A stretch of DNA of 64,000 nucleotides. Source: DATKJS01 sp050015275 (GTDB lineage: Bacteria; Acidobacteriota; Aminicenantia; Aminicenantales; Saccharicenantaceae). This document shows positions 1 to 8,193 of the stretch, one piece after another. A program made the position numbers and the translations under genes. The notes under the pieces are model-generated. The model was not told where the DNA came from. It did not search any database and saw nothing but the letters and a program-made list of their open reading frames with translations. Every line of letters starts with the position of its first letter. Position 1 is the stretch's first letter. Location: NCBI GenBank assembly GCA_050015275.1, contig JBEKBS010000011.1, positions 1 through 64,000 of the forward strand. The letters are read 5' to 3'.

Positions 1-57
1 CCCCTAGCCGATTTGACGAACTCGTTCAGTCGCCGGGATGCCTGAAGCGGAGTGGGA

Positions 58-519
58 CTATTTCTGTGCTATCGCCGAGACATTAGTCGCCACGCACTGC
101 CAACGGCCGGCCTTTTTAATCCAAGTGTCAGTCCACCTTTCTTGACCACTGAAATCCTTGCCCTGAAATGTTCCTTTGAGTGTATTGCGGCCAGTCACCA
201 CCGCCGCATCTCCATAGACCCGTGCCTTCATGTCGTCAGCCACCATGGACGATATCACCACCTCGCCGGACTTCAGGGACGCCAGTTCCTGGGCCTTAGT
301 CGTGACGGACCCATCGCTGTCCATTATTACCCAGTCATCCGCCAAATTCCGGTTAAGGAAAGCGCAATCGGCTTTGACAAAAGCATTCGTGCAATCTTTC
401 TCAAGTTTCAGCAGTTCCTGCTCCGCACTCCCGCTTTTTGGCTTAGCCGGTGCCTGTGCCCAGACAGCGACTGCAGAGACCAAAACAACCACGCAGACTG
501 CAATAGCAATGTGTTTCAT
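58..519 (-). CDS. exported DUF4440 (NTF2/SnoaL-like) protein
   Basis: The protein has 153 residues and opens with a clear signal peptide (MKHIAIAVCVVVLVSAVAVWAQA), so it is probably periplasmic. The remainder looks like a DUF4440 NTF2-like cone: an N-terminal helix with EQELLKLEKDCTNAF, the LADDWVIMDSDG turn, and the C-terminal strands VVTGRN and WTDTWIKKAGRWQCVATN. Such domains act as small ligand-binding or ketosteroid-isomerase-like folds, but no substrate can be named here. The ATG is preceded by an AAGGAG-type site. It stands alone, with nothing visible between its stop and the window edge. The family call is from pattern recognition and the function is unknown. Confidence 0.8.
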   Translation of the reverse strand: MKHIAIAVCVVVLVSAVAVWAQAPAKPKSGSAEQELLKLEKDCTNAFVKADCAFLNRNLADDWVIMDSDGSVTTKAQELASLKSGEVVISSMVADDMKARVYGDAAVVTGRNTLKGTFQGKDFSGQERWTDTWIKKAGRWQCVATNVSAIAQK

Positions 520-855
520 AGAACCCCTCTCCTTTAAAATGATTCAGAGACGCAGGGACGGTAAAGATAGATTTCCCGAAAAAGCTTACGTTCGACTTCC
601 CCTGAGTTTCTTGCTGGCTAACTTATAACGCCGCGAGACTACGAAGTCAATCCGAATAACGGCCCTCCCCCCTCTGGAAGGCACGGAGACCGGCCTGGTT
701 CCAGCGTCCGGGCGGTGGGCGGACTCCCCCCTTGTCACCAATTTGTCACCAAAACCGCTGTAAAACGCCTAGTTTCTCAAATGGGTGAATAGGTAGGCGG
801 ATGCAAAGGCTGATTCAGAAGACGGTGATTTTTCTCGGGATATCGGGTAAAAAAA
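520..855. other. intergenic region, no gene seen
   Basis: This stretch of about 336 bases lies between the DUF4440 start and the tRNA-fMet gene. No reading frame with protein-like composition is present. The only structure I see is the tandem decamer annotated at 732-752. Confidence 0.5.
732..752. repeat. tandem 10-bp direct repeat TTGTCACCAA
   Basis: TTGTCACCAA occurs at 732-741 and again at 743-752, one helical turn apart (11-bp period). It could be a tandem operator half-site or a remnant of a recombination site beside the tRNA gene. The GTCACC core recurs in the structured repeat at 6833-6926. The function is unknown. Confidence 0.4.
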
Positions 856-932
<77 letters not shown>

Positions 933-943
933 GTACCGCCGTT

Positions 944-951
944 ATTATAAC
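944..951 (-). promoter_or_regulatory. extended -10 promoter of tRNA-fMet
   Basis: On the minus strand the sequence is TGTTATAAT, a perfect TATAAT preceded by TG one base upstream, ending 12 nt before the mature tRNA 5' end. A TTGACA (976-981) lies 26 bp further upstream, which is too far for a normal -35, so the extended -10 probably carries the promoter. Confidence 0.5.
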
Positions 952-1041
952 AAATCCAGCCCATTTCAGCCCATTTGTCAAAGATATTCTGGCCCGGACA
1001 AAGTCGCCTTTCCCTCACCCGCTCCTCCGGGAAATTCCGGC

Positions 1042-1070
1042 TTGACTTTAAGCCCCAGGGTTATTTTAAT
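1042..1070 (+). promoter_or_regulatory. sigma-70-type promoter for nuoJKLMN
   Basis: TTGACT (1042-1047), a 17-bp spacer and TTTAAT (1065-1070). The predicted start lies about 12 nt before the nuoJ ATG. This implies that the nuoJ-N block is transcribed on its own. Confidence 0.5.
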
Positions 1071-1088
1071 ATAGGGGCGCAATCCACC

Positions 1089-1586
1089 ATGGCCTGGGTT
1101 ATTTTCGTTCTCCTCTCCCTCCTCTGCGTCGGCTCCGTTGTGGCCATGATCATTTCCAGGAACCAGGCCTATAACGCCCTTTTCCTGGTCCTCTCGTTCG
1201 CCTCTCTCGGCGGGATCTTCGGCCTCCTCGATGCACCGTTTGTCGCCGTCGTCCAGGTCATCATCTACGCCGGCGCCATCATGGTCCTTTTCCTCTTCGC
1301 CATCATGACGGTCGATCTCAAGGAAGGCCTGCCGCCCGAGAGAAAAAAGGTCGTTCATGGGATCTCCGCAGTCCTGGGGGCCGTCCTCTTCGCGGAGCTC
1401 CTCATCGTCGCCCGGAGGGCTTTTTTCCCGGGGGCCGTGGCCGCTCCTGCCGGAGGGGCGAACCCCGCCGGGCTCGGGCGTCTCCTGTTCACCGATTATC
1501 TGTATCCTTTCGAGCTCACATCCCTGCTTCTCATCGCGGCGCTTGTCGGGGCCCTGACCTTGGCCGGGAAAAGGGAGCCTTCTTGA
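1089..1586 (+). CDS. nuoJ: NADH-quinone oxidoreductase subunit J
   Basis: This is a membrane subunit of complex I (165 residues), part of the small-subunit cluster linking the quinone site to the antiporter-like subunits. Five hydrophobic helices are visible. The family signature is present: NAYNALFLVLSF-like helix 1-2, then FVAVVQVIIYAGAIMVLFLF with the conserved Y-A-G-A and the pi-bulge region of TM3. The frame extends back to 975, but the ATG at 1089 fits the family N-terminus, follows AGGGG and lies just after the promoter. It overlaps nuoK by the TTGA junction. It is first in a five-gene operon, and nuoA-I are not upstream. Confidence 0.95.
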   Translation: MAWVIFVLLSLLCVGSVVAMIISRNQAYNALFLVLSFASLGGIFGLLDAPFVAVVQVIIYAGAIMVLFLFAIMTVDLKEGLPPERKKVVHGISAVLGAVLFAELLIVARRAFFPGAVAAPAGGANPAGLGRLLFTDYLYPFELTSLLLIAALVGALTLAGKREPS

Positions 1587-1885
1587 TCCCCGGGTCCGCC
1601 TTTCTCGTCCTGGCCATCATCCTTTTCGTGCTCGGCGTCCTGGCCTTTTTTATCAAGAGGGACCTTCTGACCCAGTTCATGGCGGTCGAGGTCATGCTCA
1701 ACGCCGGGAACCTCGCCTTTCTCGGCTTGGCCAGAGCCTCTGGCAAAGCGGAAGCCGAGGTCATCGTCTTTTTCATTCTGACGGTGGCCGCGGCCGAGGC
1801 CGTTGTCGGAATGGCCATCGTCCTTCACGTTTTCAGACAGCGGAAGTCCATCCGGACCGAGGACATGAGCGGTCTGAAAGGATAA
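1583..1885 (+). CDS. nuoK: NADH-quinone oxidoreductase subunit K
   Basis: This is a 100-residue, three-helix complex I subunit homologous to MrpC. The conserved membrane glutamates are visible: E in AVEVMLNAGNLAFL (TM2) and E in TVAAAEAVVGMAI (TM3), both needed for proton movement. Translation probably starts at TTG 1583, which overlaps the nuoJ stop (TTGA) and follows AAGGGAG. Translational coupling with nuoJ is likely. The length is exactly the family norm. Confidence 0.96.
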   Translation: MIPGSAFLVLAIILFVLGVLAFFIKRDLLTQFMAVEVMLNAGNLAFLGLARASGKAEAEVIVFFILTVAAAEAVVGMAIVLHVFRQRKSIRTEDMSGLKG

Positions 1886-1886
1886 A

Positions 1887-3794
1887 ATGGCCGGGATCTT
1901 CTGGCTGATACCGCTCGTCCCGGCGGCAAGCTCCGTCGTTCTCGTCCTCTCCGGTTCGAGGATTTCCCGAAAAGCGGTCTCCCTCCAGGCCTGCCTGGCG
2001 GTTTTGGTTTCATTCATCCTCTCGCTCGCGGTCCTGGCTCAGATCCTGAGAATGCCGCCGGGGTCGGCCCGCCTCACGAAAACCCTCCTCGGCTGGATTA
2101 CGAGCGGCGCTTTTTCCGCCCCTGTCACGTTCTCTGTCGATCCTCTGGCGGCCGTCATGTGCCTTGTCGTCACCGGAGTCGGGTTCCTGATCCACGTCTA
2201 TTCCGTGGGCTACATGGCGGAAGACCGCTCCTACGCCAGATACTTCGGCCTCCTCAACCTGTTCACCTTCTTCATGCTCGTCCTCGTCATGGCCTCAAAT
2301 ATCGTCCTGATGTTCGTCGGTTGGGAGGGCGTCGGTCTCTGCTCGTACCTCCTCATCGGCTTCTGGTTCGAGCGCTCGGCCGCAGCCAAGGCCGGCATGA
2401 AAGCCTTCATCGTCAACCGGATCGGGGACGCGGGCTTCATTCTGGGCATTCTCTTTCTTGTCTCGAGCGTGGGCAGCCCTGAATTCGCCAAGATCAACGC
2501 GGCGGCCGCCGGCGGGGTTTTGGGTCCAGGACTCGTGACCCTGGCGGCGATCCTGCTTTTTATTGGGGCGGCCGGCAAGTCCGCCCAGATCCCGCTCTAT
2601 GTCTGGCTCCCTGACGCCATGGAAGGCCCGACCCCGGTCAGCGCGCTCATCCACGCTGCGACCATGGTCACGGCCGGAGTTTACATGGTCGCCAGGCTGA
2701 ACGGGCTCTACTCCGCGTCGCCGGCCGCCGGGTCGATCGTCGCGTCGATCGGGGCGGTGACCGCCGTTTTCGCCGCGTCCATCGCCCTCGTCCAGACGGA
2801 CATAAAGAAGGTCCTGGCCTATTCCACGATCTCCCAGCTCGGTTACATGTTCATCGGCTGCGGCGTCGGGGCCTACGGGGCCGGGATATTCCACCTCACG
2901 ACCCACGCTTTCTTCAAGAGCCTCCTTTTCCTGGGGGCCGGGAGCGTCATCCACGCCCTTTCCGGCGAGCAGGACATCCGAAAGATGGGAGGACTTCGGA
3001 AGCTCCTGCCAAGGACTTTCCCCGCCTTCCTGGTTGCGGCCCTGGCGATCTCTGGCATTCCTTTCCTTTCAGGTTTCTTCTCAAAGGACGCCATCCTGAC
3101 CAGTGCGTTCATGGGCGGGCACTACGCCGTCTGGGGCCTCGGGCTCCTGGGCGCCGGCCTGACCGCCTTTTACATGTTCCGCCTGGTTTTCCTCGTTTTC
3201 TTCGGCGAATCGAGGCTGGGGGACGGGGCCAAACGCCATTTGCACGAGTCCCCGAGGAGCATGACGACCCCTCTCTTCATCCTGGCGGTTTTGTCCGCCC
3301 TGGCGGGATTCATCGGCCTCCCGGCAGTCGTCGGGGAGAAAGCGGACCTTTTCGGCCGCTTCCTCGAGCCGGTCGTCCGGGCTGCGAATCTTCCGTTCCC
3401 GGAGGCGATCGAATGGAACCTTATCCTCGTCTCCACGGCCGCCGCCGTGGGCGGACTGTTCATCGCTTATCTTTTCTATATTCGGTATCTTCTGATCCCC
3501 GGCCAGCTGGCGGCTCGTGCCCCGTGGATCTACCGTGTTCTCGTCGGCAAGTATTACATAGACGAGATCTATGACGCGGTGATCGTCCGGCCCGCCGTCC
3601 GGGGGTCCGAGCTCGTCTATGCTCAGTTCGACCTCAAGATCATCGACGGAGCCCTCGACGGCTCGGCCTCGGCCGCGAATCTCGCAGGGCTCGGCTTGAG
3701 CCGCCTCCAGACGGGTCTGATCAAGGACTACGCCCTGGCCTTTCTCCTGGGGCTCGTCCTTTTTCTGGGAGCCATCCTGGTTTTGAAGATGTGA
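1887..3794 (+). CDS. nuoL: NADH-quinone oxidoreductase subunit L
   Basis: This is the distal antiporter-like proton-pumping subunit (635 residues, typical length). Visible motifs are GWEGVGLCSYLLIGFW with the conserved TM5 glutamate, KSAQIPLYVWLPDAMEGPTPVSALIHAATMV with the TM7/8 lysine and histidine, and KKVLAYSTISQLGYM. The C-terminal part contains the long lateral helix region, including the VGKYYIDEIYDAVIVRP motif seen in NuoL but not in NuoM or NuoN. The ATG is 1 nt after the nuoK stop with AAGGA upstream. The next gene overlaps it by 4 nt. Confidence 0.97.
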   Translation: MAGIFWLIPLVPAASSVVLVLSGSRISRKAVSLQACLAVLVSFILSLAVLAQILRMPPGSARLTKTLLGWITSGAFSAPVTFSVDPLAAVMCLVVTGVGFLIHVYSVGYMAEDRSYARYFGLLNLFTFFMLVLVMASNIVLMFVGWEGVGLCSYLLIGFWFERSAAAKAGMKAFIVNRIGDAGFILGILFLVSSVGSPEFAKINAAAAGGVLGPGLVTLAAILLFIGAAGKSAQIPLYVWLPDAMEGPTPVSALIHAATMVTAGVYMVARLNGLYSASPAAGSIVASIGAVTAVFAASIALVQTDIKKVLAYSTISQLGYMFIGCGVGAYGAGIFHLTTHAFFKSLLFLGAGSVIHALSGEQDIRKMGGLRKLLPRTFPAFLVAALAISGIPFLSGFFSKDAILTSAFMGGHYAVWGLGLLGAGLTAFYMFRLVFLVFFGESRLGDGAKRHLHESPRSMTTPLFILAVLSALAGFIGLPAVVGEKADLFGRFLEPVVRAANLPFPEAIEWNLILVSTAAAVGGLFIAYLFYIRYLLIPGQLAARAPWIYRVLVGKYYIDEIYDAVIVRPAVRGSELVYAQFDLKIIDGALDGSASAANLAGLGLSRLQTGLIKDYALAFLLGLVLFLGAILVLKM

Positions 3795-5371
3795 CCATGC
3801 CGCTGCTGAGTCTGCTGACATTCCTGCCGCTCGCGGGCGGCCTCGTCTTGATATTCTTCCCCAGGGAGAGGACGCGGGAGGCCCGCGCCTTTGCCTTGGC
3901 CGTCGCCCTAGCGGTTTTTCTCGTATCCCTGGCCGTCTATTTCGGTTTTGAGGCCGGGTCCGGGGCCGCCCAGTTCGTCGAGCGTGGCCGCTGGATCGGC
4001 TACGGCCTCGATTATCATATTGGGATCGACGGCATCAGCCTCTTTCTCGTTCTCCTCACGACTTTCCTCACCCCCATCGCGCTTCTCTCCTCTTGGAAAG
4101 CCGTGGACGGGCGGCTCAAGGAGTTTTCGTTTTTCATGCTCCTTCTCGAGACCGGAATCATCGGCGTCTTCGTCTCGATGAACCTGTTCCTGTTCTACGT
4201 CTTCTGGGAGGCCATGCTCATCCCGATGTACTTCCTGATCGGGATCTGGGGCGGCCAGCGCCGGATCTACGCGACGCTCAAGTTCGTCCTGTTCACCATG
4301 TTCGGCAGCCTCCTGATGCTCGTCGCAATCTTCGTCCTTTATGCGCGGTATCATCAGGCGACCGGCGGTCAGTCGCTCGCCTTCCAGGATCTGTACGGCC
4401 TGTCCCTGCCCCCCGGGCTCCAAACGTGGCTGTTCCTGGCCTTCGCCCTGGCCTTCGCCATCAAGGTCCCGCTCTTCCCCCTCCATACATGGCTCCCTGA
4501 CGCCCATGTTGAAGCGCCCACCGCAGGGTCCGTCATCCTGGCGGCCGTGCTCCTCAAGATGGGCGCCTACGGCTTCCTGCGGCTGGGGCTCCCCCTCTTC
4601 CCCGACGCTGCCCGAACGTTTCTCCCGGAGCTATCGGTCCTGGCCGTCATCGGGATCATCTACGGCGGATTCATGGCCCTCGCCCAGAAGGACATGAAAT
4701 CGCTGGTCGCCTACTCGAGCGTCAGTCACATGGGGCTCATCATGCTGGCCCTTTTTTCGCTGAACATAGAGTCGACGGAAGGCGCGCTTTACCAGATGCT
4801 CAACCATGGCCTGAGCACGGGAGCTCTCTTCCTATGCGTCGGGATCCTCTATGAGCGTTCCCACACCCGGTTGATCAAGGATCATGGCGGCCTCAGCCGG
4901 CAGATGCCCGTGTTTTCGGCGGTCTTTCTCGTCGCCACGCTCTCCTCGATGGGGCTCCCGGGTCTCAATGGCTTTGTCGGGGAGATCCTCTGCTTCTTCG
5001 GCATTTTCGCCGCGAACAAGGTCCTGGCTGCGCTCGCCGTGTCGACGGCTATCTTGTCGGCGGCCTATCTCCTCTGGCTCTTCGGCCGGGTCATGCACGG
5101 TCCCATCCTGGACCCCAAGATCCTTGATTTCGAGGATATGAACAGGCGGGAGCGACTGGTTCTCGGGCCCGTCGTGGTCCTCATGTTCTGGCTGGGGCTT
5201 TTCCCGGGGACGGTCCTCCGGAAAATGGACGCCTCGGTTACGAAATATCTCCATACGGTCAGGCAGAAAGTTGAGGTCCAAGAGAAAACGGCGGGTTTGA
5301 GTTTATCGCTTTCTTCGCGCGACGGGTCCGTAAAACGTTTCAAGTCTCATTTCGAAGGAGGGCATGAGTAG
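3791..5371 (+). CDS. nuoM: NADH-quinone oxidoreductase subunit M
   Basis: This is an antiporter-like complex I subunit (526 residues). Motifs include FYVFWEAMLIPMYFLIGIWG with the TM5 glutamate, FAIKVPLFPLHTWLPDAHVEAPTAGSVILA with the TM7 lysine and TM8 region, and KDMKSLVAYSSVSHMGLI. GTG 3791 overlaps the nuoL stop (GTGA). ATG 3797, two codons on, is an equally good start. The C-terminus carries a hydrophilic tail of about 35 residues (after the last helix, from MDASVTKYL) that is longer than in many NuoM proteins. Confidence 0.97.
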   Translation: MTMPLLSLLTFLPLAGGLVLIFFPRERTREARAFALAVALAVFLVSLAVYFGFEAGSGAAQFVERGRWIGYGLDYHIGIDGISLFLVLLTTFLTPIALLSSWKAVDGRLKEFSFFMLLLETGIIGVFVSMNLFLFYVFWEAMLIPMYFLIGIWGGQRRIYATLKFVLFTMFGSLLMLVAIFVLYARYHQATGGQSLAFQDLYGLSLPPGLQTWLFLAFALAFAIKVPLFPLHTWLPDAHVEAPTAGSVILAAVLLKMGAYGFLRLGLPLFPDAARTFLPELSVLAVIGIIYGGFMALAQKDMKSLVAYSSVSHMGLIMLALFSLNIESTEGALYQMLNHGLSTGALFLCVGILYERSHTRLIKDHGGLSRQMPVFSAVFLVATLSSMGLPGLNGFVGEILCFFGIFAANKVLAALAVSTAILSAAYLLWLFGRVMHGPILDPKILDFEDMNRRERLVLGPVVVLMFWLGLFPGTVLRKMDASVTKYLHTVRQKVEVQEKTAGLSLSLSSRDGSVKRFKSHFEGGHE

Positions 5372-6809
5372 GGCCATGATGAACCTCCGGGCCTTGGTTC
5401 CACTTCTGTGCCTCGTCGTCGGGGCCTTGGCCGACATGCTTTTAGAAGCCTTCCTGCCGAAAAAAAACAAGGATCACCTCGGTTACGTCGCCCTGGTGTC
5501 GCTCGTCTTGAGCGGATTTTTCTATATCCGGTCGTGGGGCCGCGATTTGTCCTGCTTCGGCGGGAGCCTCACGCTCGACCGGATGGCCGTCGTCCTCTGC
5601 CTGGCTTTTGTGGCCGCCGGCTTCTTCCTCGTGCTCATGAGCCTGAAATATATCGTCCGCCAGGACATGAACCACGGGGAATACTATGCGCTGCTCCTCT
5701 TCGCTCTCTCCGGCGCGATGGTCATGGTTTCGTCGCCGAATATCCTTGTCGTTTTCCTGGGGCTGGAGATCCTCTCGGTCTCGAGCTACGCCCTGGCCGG
5801 AATGAAAAAGAACGACCCTGGATCGTCGGAGGCAGCCGTCAAGTATTTCTTGATGGGGAGCTTCGCCAGCGCCTTCCTGGTCTTCGGCTTGGCTCTCGTC
5901 TACGGCGCAGCCGCAAGCCTGGAGATCAACGGGATCCGGGCGGCGTTGATGGGCCGGGCCGGGAGCTTTGGTCCGGGCGGGTGGGCAGGGCTGGCCTTGG
6001 TCATCGCCGGGTTCGGCTTTAAGATCGCCCTGGTCCCGTTCCACATGTGGGCGCCCGACGTCTATCAGGGAGCACCGACCCCGGTCACGGCGCTCTTCTC
6101 CATCGTGCCCAAGCTGGCCGGGTTCGCCGTCCTTTTCCGGCTCCTGGCCCCCCTTTGGGGTGGGGGCGCAGCAAAGCCCGTGATCTGGTGGCTCCTCTGG
6201 GGGGTCGCCGCATTGACCATGGCCGTCGGGAACCTGGCGGCCCTCAGGCAAAGGAACCTCAAGCGCCTCCTTGCATACTCGAGCATTGCCCACTCCGGCT
6301 ATATCCTGTTGGCCGTCCTGGCCGGGGACGGGGCCGCCCTGCTTTTTTACCTCGTCGCCTACCTCTTCATGAACGCGGGGGCGTTCAGCGCGCTTGTCGC
6401 CATGACCCGGGAGGGACGGGAATACGTGGATCTGGATGATTTCGCGGGGATCGGTTTCAAGTACCCATGGATCGCCGCTTCATTCGCGATCTTTCTTTTT
6501 TCCCTGGCTGGATTCCCCCCGACCGCCGGTTTTCTGGCCAAGTTCTATGTCTTCAGCGCAGCGGTCAGGCAGGGCCAAGCCCCCCTGGTCGTCATCGCGG
6601 TCCTGGCCAGCCTCATCTCCGTTTTCTATTACCTTCGGGTCATCGTCTTCATGTACATGAAGGACCCCCTGGCCGAAGTCGATATCGAGACGGATCAGCC
6701 GGCGCTCTACCTGGTCATGTTCATCTGCCTGTGCGGCGTGATCCAGCTCGGGATCTGGCCCGGCAATCTGCTCGTTCTCATCCGCCAGGCCGTGGCCTCA
6801 ATTTTCTGA
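5364..6809 (+). CDS. nuoN: NADH-quinone oxidoreductase subunit N
   Basis: This is the antiporter-like subunit next to NuoK (481 residues). Conserved features include FLGLEILSVSSYALAGM (TM5 glutamate), FGFKIALVPFHMWAPDVYQGAPTPVTAL (TM7 lysine and the WAPDVYEG-type motif) and RNLKRLLAYSSIAHSGYILL. GAAGGAGGG (5354-5362) is only 1 nt from ATG 5364, so the in-frame ATG 5376 may be the real start. The gene overlaps the nuoM stop and closes the nuoJKLMN operon. Confidence 0.96.
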   Translation: MSRAMMNLRALVPLLCLVVGALADMLLEAFLPKKNKDHLGYVALVSLVLSGFFYIRSWGRDLSCFGGSLTLDRMAVVLCLAFVAAGFFLVLMSLKYIVRQDMNHGEYYALLLFALSGAMVMVSSPNILVVFLGLEILSVSSYALAGMKKNDPGSSEAAVKYFLMGSFASAFLVFGLALVYGAAASLEINGIRAALMGRAGSFGPGGWAGLALVIAGFGFKIALVPFHMWAPDVYQGAPTPVTALFSIVPKLAGFAVLFRLLAPLWGGGAAKPVIWWLLWGVAALTMAVGNLAALRQRNLKRLLAYSSIAHSGYILLAVLAGDGAALLFYLVAYLFMNAGAFSALVAMTREGREYVDLDDFAGIGFKYPWIAASFAIFLFSLAGFPPTAGFLAKFYVFSAAVRQGQAPLVVIAVLASLISVFYYLRVIVFMYMKDPLAEVDIETDQPALYLVMFICLCGVIQLGIWPGNLLVLIRQAVASIF

Positions 6810-6832
6810 GAGGCCGGCTCCCCCGATCCCTA

Positions 6833-6926
6833 ATTTCGGTAATTTTGGTGACATACACCTAATTACCAAAACTCCGATCTCGCAACCAAACACCTATTTC
6901 GGTAATTAGTTCTATGTCACCGAATT
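6833..6926. repeat. compound palindromic intergenic repeat
   Basis: About 95 bases hold nested symmetry. ATTTCGGTAATT occurs as a direct repeat at 6833-6844 and 6896-6907. CTAATTACC at 6859-6867 is inverted to GGTAATTAG at 6901-6909. AATTTTGGTGACATA at 6841-6855 is inverted, with mismatches, to TATGTCACCGAATT at 6913-6926. It lies between the convergent ends of nuoN and the MFS gene and is AT-richer than its surroundings. It resembles a REP/BIME-type extragenic element, and bidirectional termination is another possibility. Confidence 0.5.
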
Positions 6927-6938
6927 TGCCCGGCGTTT

Positions 6939-8192
6939 CTATTCGAGCTCCCGGCCGCCCGTTTCCGGAATCCAGATCCAGAGGACGGCGGCAGCCGCGA
7001 AGGACAGAGCGATGAGTGAGAAAGCGAAACCGAATCCCCTGGTCTGGGCCAATGAGCCGACGGCGAAGGGGGCCAGCGCGCTAACGATTCGGCCGGCGTT
7101 GTAAGTGACTCCCTGGGCCGTGGCCCGGATGGACGTTGGGTAGAGCTCCGCAGTCAGGGCCCCGAAGCCGCTGAAGTGGCCCGTTCCGAAAAAGGCTACA
7201 AAGGGACCCAGGAAAAGAAGGAAAATCGGTTGTTTTGTGCTCGAATAGAGGAAGACTAATAAGGCCGCCGCGATGAGGAATCCCACGTACGTTCTTTTCC
7301 GTCCTGCCCTGTCGCTGATGAAGCCGAAGCTGACGTAGCCGAGCCACATCCCGACCTGCATGAAGATGACAAGGCCGGACATGGCACGGGTGCTCAGGCC
7401 GACCCCTCCCTGGCCCGCGGCCATCGACAAGTACGAGGGGATCCAGAGATTGAGGCCCCACCAGGCGAACAGGGCGAAAGCGTTCATCAGGGTGACCATG
7501 GCCGTGAGTCGGAACCGGCCTTTCCCGAACATCAGCCTGAACCCTGATCCGGACGGTCCGGGCGCAAGGCGTCGGGCTTTCCAGATCTCCGGATCCTTGA
7601 CACGCTTCTGGATCCAGAGGGTGAAGAAGGCCGGGATGATGCCAATAAAGAAAACGGCCCGCCACCCCCAGCGCGGCAGGATGACGGCCGATACGGCCGC
7701 CGCGGCCGCATAGCCGGCAGCCCAGGCGCTCTGAACCAAGCCCAAGGCCTTGCCCCGGTGCTCGGCCGGCCAAGTCTCGGAAACGAGGGAGGCCCCGCTT
7801 GCCCATTCGCCGCCCATTCCCAGGCCGAGGAAAACCCGGAAGACGGCGAGCATCAGGACCCCCGTCGAAAAGCCGCAGGCCGCAGTGAAGACCGAGTAGA
7901 TCAGGATGCTGGCCATCAGGGCGCGTCGCCGTCCGAAGCGGTCCGCCACAAGCCCGAAGGCCAGCCCGCCGAGAGCTGAAGCGAAGAGCGTTAGGGACCC
8001 GAGAAGCCCCCCCGTCGATTTGGCTAGGCCCAGGTCCGACACCAGGGCGGCCAGGACCATGGCATACAGCATGACGTCGAAAGAATCCAGCATCCAGCCG
8101 AAAGCCGCCGCCAGCAGGGCCCGTTTGGAATCCGCCGGCGCGTCCTTCCACCAGGCGAAGCGCCTGACGGGTGTCAGACGATGGGGAATCAT
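6939..8192 (-). CDS. MFS transporter, organic/aromatic acid:H+ symporter-like
   Basis: A 12-helix major facilitator protein of 417 residues. The MFS motif A (ADRFGRRR, residues 83-90) is intact. The first helix has WMLDSFDVMLY, matching the D-x-x-D pattern of the aromatic-acid:H+ and sialate/metabolite:H+ symporter groups, and GLGMGGEWASGASLVSE follows in TM4-5. The solute cannot be assigned. Its start lies 1 base after the stop of the upstream dehydrogenase, so the two are probably cotranscribed and may handle the same compound. Confidence 0.85.
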   Translation of the reverse strand: MIPHRLTPVRRFAWWKDAPADSKRALLAAAFGWMLDSFDVMLYAMVLAALVSDLGLAKSTGGLLGSLTLFASALGGLAFGLVADRFGRRRALMASILIYSVFTAACGFSTGVLMLAVFRVFLGLGMGGEWASGASLVSETWPAEHRGKALGLVQSAWAAGYAAAAAVSAVILPRWGWRAVFFIGIIPAFFTLWIQKRVKDPEIWKARRLAPGPSGSGFRLMFGKGRFRLTAMVTLMNAFALFAWWGLNLWIPSYLSMAAGQGGVGLSTRAMSGLVIFMQVGMWLGYVSFGFISDRAGRKRTYVGFLIAAALLVFLYSSTKQPIFLLFLGPFVAFFGTGHFSGFGALTAELYPTSIRATAQGVTYNAGRIVSALAPFAVGSLAQTRGFGFAFSLIALSFAAAAVLWIWIPETGGRELE

Positions 8193-8193
8193 C

